Positions 59,623 through 64,000 of a stretch of 64,000 bases of DNA are shown here, one piece after another (the stretch's first letter is position 1; the number at the start of each line of letters is the position of its first letter). The stretch is taken from assembly GCA_020881915.1 (NCBI GenBank), contig JAJFPB010000001.1, forward strand, positions 3,596,001-3,660,000, given 5' to 3'. The position numbers and the translations under genes are program-made. The notes beneath the pieces are model-generated. The model did no database searches. It was not told the DNA's origin and saw only the letters and a list, made by a program, of their open reading frames with translations. The DNA comes from Paramyrothecium sp. XJ0827. Taxonomy: Eukaryota; Ascomycota; Sordariomycetes; Hypocreales; Stachybotryaceae.

Positions 59623-60486
59623 CGCAACGGTGTTCCTCGGTCCTGTCGGTACGCAGTCGGATTGGTGGGCGCAGCGGGATGGTCGACGACGCGATGGGCG
59701 CTGTGCAATTCTCGGTGCCCGAAAGAAGTCACTCGAGACAGACTACGTTGAGGCAGAGGAACAGGACAATGCGACTGGCGGCTCGAGCACAATCCGTTCT
59801 GCAGAGTCGGGTACAGCTGGCTTGGGGGGGTGTGAGCGAGGCTCCGGATAGGGGATTATTGGCAGTGAGTTGGGCTTAGTTCATGGCCAAAATTGGTGGC
59901 TATACATTATAGTAGACGCCCGGCCCCGTTGCAGCACGGGCGGACGGGCCCAGCATCGCTGCTGAAAAACCCAGCTGTGACAGCGCACATCACGACATGT
60001 CGTAGATTGAGATCCAAGAGCGACGAATGCGTGTCTTCTCCCGAGGTGGTGTGAGACGCGTTACACGGCCTGCCGTAGGGGTTTGACACAATCGATACAT
60101 GTCACAAGAAGGTTGATACCGTTAGCATGTGATCTACAGTGTTAAAAACCGTGCTGCAGCAGTTGGAAGACAACATGTACATATTCGCCGTTCCACCAGC
60201 CAAAAAGTACTTGGTGCAATTTTTCGTTGCGCATCCTCCTCGAGGAACCTAAGAAGATCCTGTATTCAGCCTAGCGCTTCTCCCCACATGATGTCTCGTC
60301 GATAAGCACCCTCCACCACCTCGAGCCTCCTCCACAAAACGTTCAATTTCGTTGTAACGCTCCCAATTTCTGCCGACTTTAATCGTCCGCCATCGAAATC
60401 GCATCCTAGCTCAAGCTCATCGCGGAACTCGACGAGTCGCATCTCCTTTCCGAACGCCGCCCGCTGAATCGCGATCATCCAACAGC
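59623..60486. other. Divergent intergenic region between the WSC gene and SHR3
   Basis: 864 bp. No gene is seen. The sequence nearest 60486 is C/T-rich, fitting the SHR3 leader. Short open frames antisense to the WSC gene are ignored. Confidence 0.55.
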
Positions 60487-61199
60487 ATGAGCTCCTACAT
60501 CGATTGGTCCAAGACCACCAAGTCGAAAGACTACCGTGGCTCCAACTCCTTTGCTACGTTCATGATCATTGGGCGTGAGTCAAAGACCTGCCGAACGCTG
60601 TTGTGCCTGGAGATTCACTGACACGTTGTCGCGCAGCTACTTGCTTCTTCCTCGGCATTCTCTTCGCGTCCTTCCCCTATGACTTCCCCCTCCTGTGGAC
60701 GAAGGAGCCTGTTGAGAGCAGCTACTACGACGAGCTGGAGACGCATCTGAAGTTCATGCATCAATCGCCGCCGCTCATAGGCCGCCTGCTCAACATCATT
60801 GTCAGCGTCGGATTCCTCGGCCTCTTCTTGAAGCTCTTCCGCCCCTCCGAGGCCAACTTCCTCTTTGATGGCGCGTCGTTGATCCTCTACTTCATCGGCG
60901 TCGCCGTGTACATCTCCAACATTGTCAAGGGTTTGCGAACCGTCAGCGCGGGTGTGTGGCATAACGAGGGGCTGGAGACGCGCGAGATCGCCCCTGGTGA
61001 GGTCTACCTGGGCCGCGAGGATAGCTTAAAGGTCATGGCGGCTAGCAACACCATCTTGGCGCTTGTTCTTGTGGGTGTCCTTGTGCTCCAAGCTGGACAG
61101 TGGTATGCGGAGAAGAGGGATCCCGAGGACGACAAGGAGGGCGAGAAGAAGGATGCCGCGCCATCCGGCAAGACTGCGGCGCAGAAGAAGAAGCAGTAA
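60487..61199 (+). CDS. SHR3: SHR3-type ER packaging chaperone for amino-acid permeases
   Basis: Model: join(60487..60574,60637..61199), 651 nt, 216 aa. Shr3 is an ER membrane chaperone that lets newly made amino-acid permeases fold and enter COPII vesicles. The intron (GTGAGT donor, GCGCAG acceptor) joins MIIG to PTCFFLGILFASFPYDFPLLW, the family's first helix and loop. Four hydrophobic segments can be seen at about residues 23-42, 74-92, 98-120 and 155-172, matching the four-helix family topology. The C-terminal tail is Lys/Glu-rich and cytosolic-looking, ending AAQKKKQ. The start gives MSSYIDWSKTTKSKDYRGSNS, a short hydrophilic N terminus. It diverges from the WSC gene. Confidence 0.92.
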
Positions 61200-62186
61200 G
61201 GAGGTGGGTGGCGAGCACGTTGCGCTCAAGCCTCGCTCACGCAGCTTTCCGCTCGCAACCTTGTCGCTTAGCCGTTTTGGTGCGGGTAAATAGCATATAG
61301 TTACCTGGGTAGATCCATTTGAATACCCTTCAATTGTCCATACTAGTACAGCCAGAATGCGCTCGTGCTTGCCTGACTCAAACGAATCGAGTGAGTTCAA
61401 GCTAACGTAGGTTCCGTGTCCAGAGAGTAAACAGTCAAGTTACCGGAAACGGACTTCGTTCAACTAGTTTCCAACTCTCACGTGTGTGCGCGATGGCACT
61501 GACTGCCGAGTATCCGCAATCCCTTCTTCCCGAGGGAGCTTGTGTGCCGAACAAGCTGTCACGTCAGCAGCTCCGCTACACAAGCATTAAGATGAGGTAG
61601 TTGGTGGGGACCTGCCGTGAGTCATGTACTTGGGATACTTCTCTCGGCAGGCATGCGTAGACTGTCGTCGATGTAGCGCTACCTGGGGCTGATGCACACT
61701 GATTGATAAGATCAGATAACGAGATTTTTCTCTCCACTATATCGGCTCTGACCGTCTTTTCAGGGTTTCCCCTCGGTCTAAGTGCGTACCATGCCTGGAG
61801 GTAAGGAGAGAAAGAAATATTCCTCATTGTCCGCCTCCACTTGCTCGTTTCTCCCTCCCTAACATCTTCCATTTTCACGCCCGGTGCTCTGCCTTGCTGC
61901 CAGCGCCACATTGCGTCGTGCGAGCTGCCGCCCGTCCCGGTATCGGCCTGTCTTCCAAGATGCGCTGCGCTGCCCCGCGGCCCCTCGATTCATTGACGCT
62001 TCCTCGCTGGTAACACGCACCAGAAACCACTCACCTACGCTCTTCACGGCCTGGGTTGGACTGTCTTGGGCTCTGGTCGGTTCGCGCTCTGGCCGGAGCA
62101 CAACACACGAAGGCAATCACGACCATTGAAGCCGTGCTTCCACCCCACACCCACCGCCTGCGCGCGCTGCCGACTCTCAATTGCTC
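61200..62186. other. Intergenic region upstream of the ornithine carrier
   Basis: 987 bp. The right half, from about 61850, is C/T-rich on the plus strand and is probably promoter and leader of the carrier gene. Two minus-strand open frames (61576-61911 and 61859-62116) are Arg-rich and judged spurious. No RNA gene is seen. Confidence 0.5.
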
Positions 62187-63237
62187 ATGATGGAGCCGGG
62201 CCCTATACTCGCTGAGGCCTCCGCTTCCCCTTCCCAGCTTGCGCTGCAAGGGAAGACTGCTCTGATGGAGGCCACGGAAGACATTGTCTACGGATCTGTA
62301 CGTCTGCCTCTGCTACCTTCGTGTCGACACTGCTAACAGATCTCAGATTGCCGGTGTTGTCGGCAAGTACATCGAGTATCCCTTCGACACGGTCAAAGTC
62401 CGACTACAGAGTCAACCCGATCATCTACCGCTACAATACAAAGGAGCCATTGATTGCTTTCGACAAGCCATCAAGGCTGACGGAGTCCTGGGACTCTATC
62501 GTGGCATCAGCGCTCCCCTTGTGGGAGCCGCTGCTGAGACGAGCAGTCTATTCTTGTTCGAGAGCGCAGGGCGTGAGGTTCTGTACACTTCTGGGCTTGC
62601 CTCTCGCGACCGGAAACTGACCCTGCCTGAGCTGTGGCTCACCGGTGCCTTTTCCGGCGCATTCACATCATTCGTCCTCACGCCGATCGAGCTTGTCAAG
62701 TGCAAAATCCAAGCTCCAGCGGTCTCGGCGGGTGGCGCTGGGCGACAGCTCAAGCCCCTGCCGGTAATCAGGGACATCTTCCGTCACGAGGGCCTTGCGG
62801 GCTTTTGGCACGGCCAGCTTGGGACACTCATTCGGGAGGCTGGCGGCTGCTCAGCTTGGTTTGGCGCCAAGGAGACCGTCACTACGGCTTTCTACCAGCT
62901 GAAAACACGGGCGATGACGTCTGAGCGCGAGAAGCAGCAAGCCTTGTCTCAGCCTCTGCCCCTGTGGCAGCAAGCCATTGCCGGCGCATCAGCTGGCGTC
63001 TCTTACAACTTCCTCTTTTTCCCTGCCGATACCATCAAATCCAGGATGCAAACCATGGCCATTGGCGACATGAAAGGGAAACGCACTTTCCTGGCCGAGG
63101 GTGCTACCCTTTGGAGACAGCACGGCTTACGAGGCATGTACCGGGGCTGCGGCATTACCTGTCTTCGTTCGGCGCCCAGCTCAGCGTTTATTTTTATGGT
63201 TTACGATGGATTAAAAAGGCATTTTCCTCTGCAATGA
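62187..63237 (+). CDS. arg-13: Mitochondrial ornithine/basic amino-acid carrier, ARG11/arg-13 type
   Basis: Model: join(62187..62297,62347..63237), 1002 nt, 333 aa; a second ATG follows immediately at 62190. It is an SLC25 carrier with three repeats. Signature motifs are PFDTVK at 49-54, PIELVK at about 150-155 and PADTIK at about 263-268. The first helix context [23 protein letters not shown], the phrase [10 protein letters not shown] and the third-repeat [13 protein letters not shown] are typical of Neurospora arg-13 and yeast Ort1. These carriers exchange ornithine across the inner mitochondrial membrane for cytosolic arginine synthesis. The intron lies just before the first signature, after EDIVYGS. 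It converges on the TspO-type gene, 312 bp between stops. The gene name is given by subfamily resemblance. Confidence 0.9.
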
Positions 63238-63549
63238 TGTAGATATCAAATTTTTGGGTCTTGGCTCTTCAATGACATAGCTGGATGGCGGGTGACCAGG
63301 TTCTTTTCGCGGCATTCATTGGCGTTATCTTCTGGGAAAACAGTGCTTCAACATGGGCGGCTGTGGGTAGAGTCGAAGCATACATAGACTCGCGTTATAG
63401 ATGTATTAGTTCATCTTTCAACATCGCCTTCATTAAATGGGAGTATTTCTTGAGCCAATTAGAGGGTACGTTATGTACGCCATGCGCGGCTGCTAAAGCC
63501 TCCAAAACGGTATTACATATTATGAAGAATTTGCAATCCTGCTCCTCGT
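63238..63549. other. Convergent 3' intergenic region
   Basis: 312 bp between the ornithine carrier stop and the TspO-type stop. No gene is recognised. Confidence 0.6.
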
Positions 63550-64000
63550 TTACAGATCCTTTCGGGCTCCACCGCTCTTCAGGTCCCAGTTGTTGAGATA
63601 TCCCACACTAGCGGAGAGGTAGGTGGCAAAGCTCAGCCAAGCCAAGTAGGGGACCTGGCACCAAGCAGAGACATCGTCAATGGAGCTCCAGACGTAAGTG
63701 AGGTAGCCATTGAGACCGAGCAAGGCGATAATGTCAGCGGTGGCCTCTTTGGGACGGTTGACACCGAAGAATAAGGGCATCCAGGCGAGGTTGAGGACGA
63801 GTTGAAGCGTGTAAAGCGTCATTCCTTGCCTGGCGGAGGCCGCCTGCTCAGGCGAGGCAAGGAGGGAGAGGCCGGTGGTGGTAGCGCGGTAAGCGGTATA
63901 TCCCATGAGACTGCGTTGCATGTCAGAAACGGCCAATTGCAGCAGTGAGGCTACTCGGGGGAGTGGATGGGAGGCCTACCCGTATAGGACGGTCCAGACT
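63550..64000 (-). CDS. TspO/MBR (peripheral benzodiazepine receptor-like) membrane protein, 5' part beyond the window
   Basis: Model inside the window: complement(join(63550..63910,63980..>64000)). The gene starts beyond the right edge, so probably about 40-50 N-terminal residues are missing. The last exon, joined across the intron 63911-63979 (GTAGGC donor, ACGCAG acceptor), reads VWTVLYG then LMGYTAYR, the family block after the first loop. Later blocks are LVLNLAWMPLFFGVNRP, ADIIALLGLNGYLTYVWSSID and VPYLAWLSFATYLSASVGYLN, giving the last four of five helices and the conserved WxPxFFG and PYLxWxxFAxxLN-type motifs. Family members bind porphyrins or sterols in mitochondrial or other membranes and act in stress and tetrapyrrole handling. 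The role here is inferred from the family only. Confidence 0.9.

Noticed and set aside
1..64000. Secondary-metabolite cluster around the O-acyltransferase and the Zn2Cys6 regulator
   Set aside because: No polyketide synthase, peptide synthetase, terpene cyclase, P450 or efflux pump is nearby, and the two genes are separated by 6.9 kb without genes.

Overview
The window is nuclear DNA of a filamentous ascomycete (Pezizomycotina, most likely Sordariomycetes and perhaps Hypocreales; the order is an inference from gene content and style). The evidence is the run of short introns (mostly 49-212 nt, GT donors, CTRAC-like branch sites, AG acceptors), pyrimidine-rich leaders, TATA boxes, and a set of typical fungal genes: Zn2Cys6 and C2H2 transcription factors, a WSC-domain surface protein, SHR3, PKR1, an arg-13-type ornithine carrier, a TPC1-type carrier and a Tuba-like DH-BAR-SH3 RhoGEF. 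Sixteen genes could be given exon models. Every complete model has a coding length divisible by three, and every junction restores one reading frame.

Layout. About 1-4.1 kb: a C2H2 zinc-finger gene with a 5-nt first coding exon and a TATA-driven, ATG-free leader. About 4.1-17.4 kb: a 13-kb stretch with no gene I can support, carrying homopolymers and short tandem repeats. 17.4-29 kb: PKR1, a sucrose/glycoside transporter, a possible small transcript unit, then a 1919-aa RhoGEF. 31.3-37.1 kb: a complete 10-exon telomerase reverse transcriptase (TERT) gene, tail-to-tail with a wax-synthase-type membrane O-acyltransferase. 37.1-44 kb: a second 6.9-kb gene-free stretch. 44-47.8 kb: a Zn2Cys6/AT-hook regulator and a conserved-looking acidic protein of unknown function.

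From 50 kb to the right edge the density is normal: TPC1-type carrier, nucleoside hydrolase, RED/IK-type spliceosomal protein, REV1 translesion polymerase, WSC protein, SHR3, ornithine carrier and the 3' part of a TspO/MBR protein. Gene pairs here alternate between divergent (RED and REV1; WSC and SHR3) and tightly convergent (carrier and nucleoside hydrolase, 116 bp; REV1 and WSC, 223 bp; carrier and TspO, 312 bp).

The genes are mostly housekeeping: genome maintenance (TERT, REV1), secretory-pathway assembly (SHR3, PKR1), mitochondrial transport, splicing and polarity. They do not form a metabolic cluster. I found no rRNA, tRNA, CRISPR, intact transposon or virus-derived gene. The most notable items are the intron-rich TERT locus, the 5-nt first exon of the C2H2 gene, the three ubiquitin-binding-like motifs in REV1 and the two long gene-free stretches.
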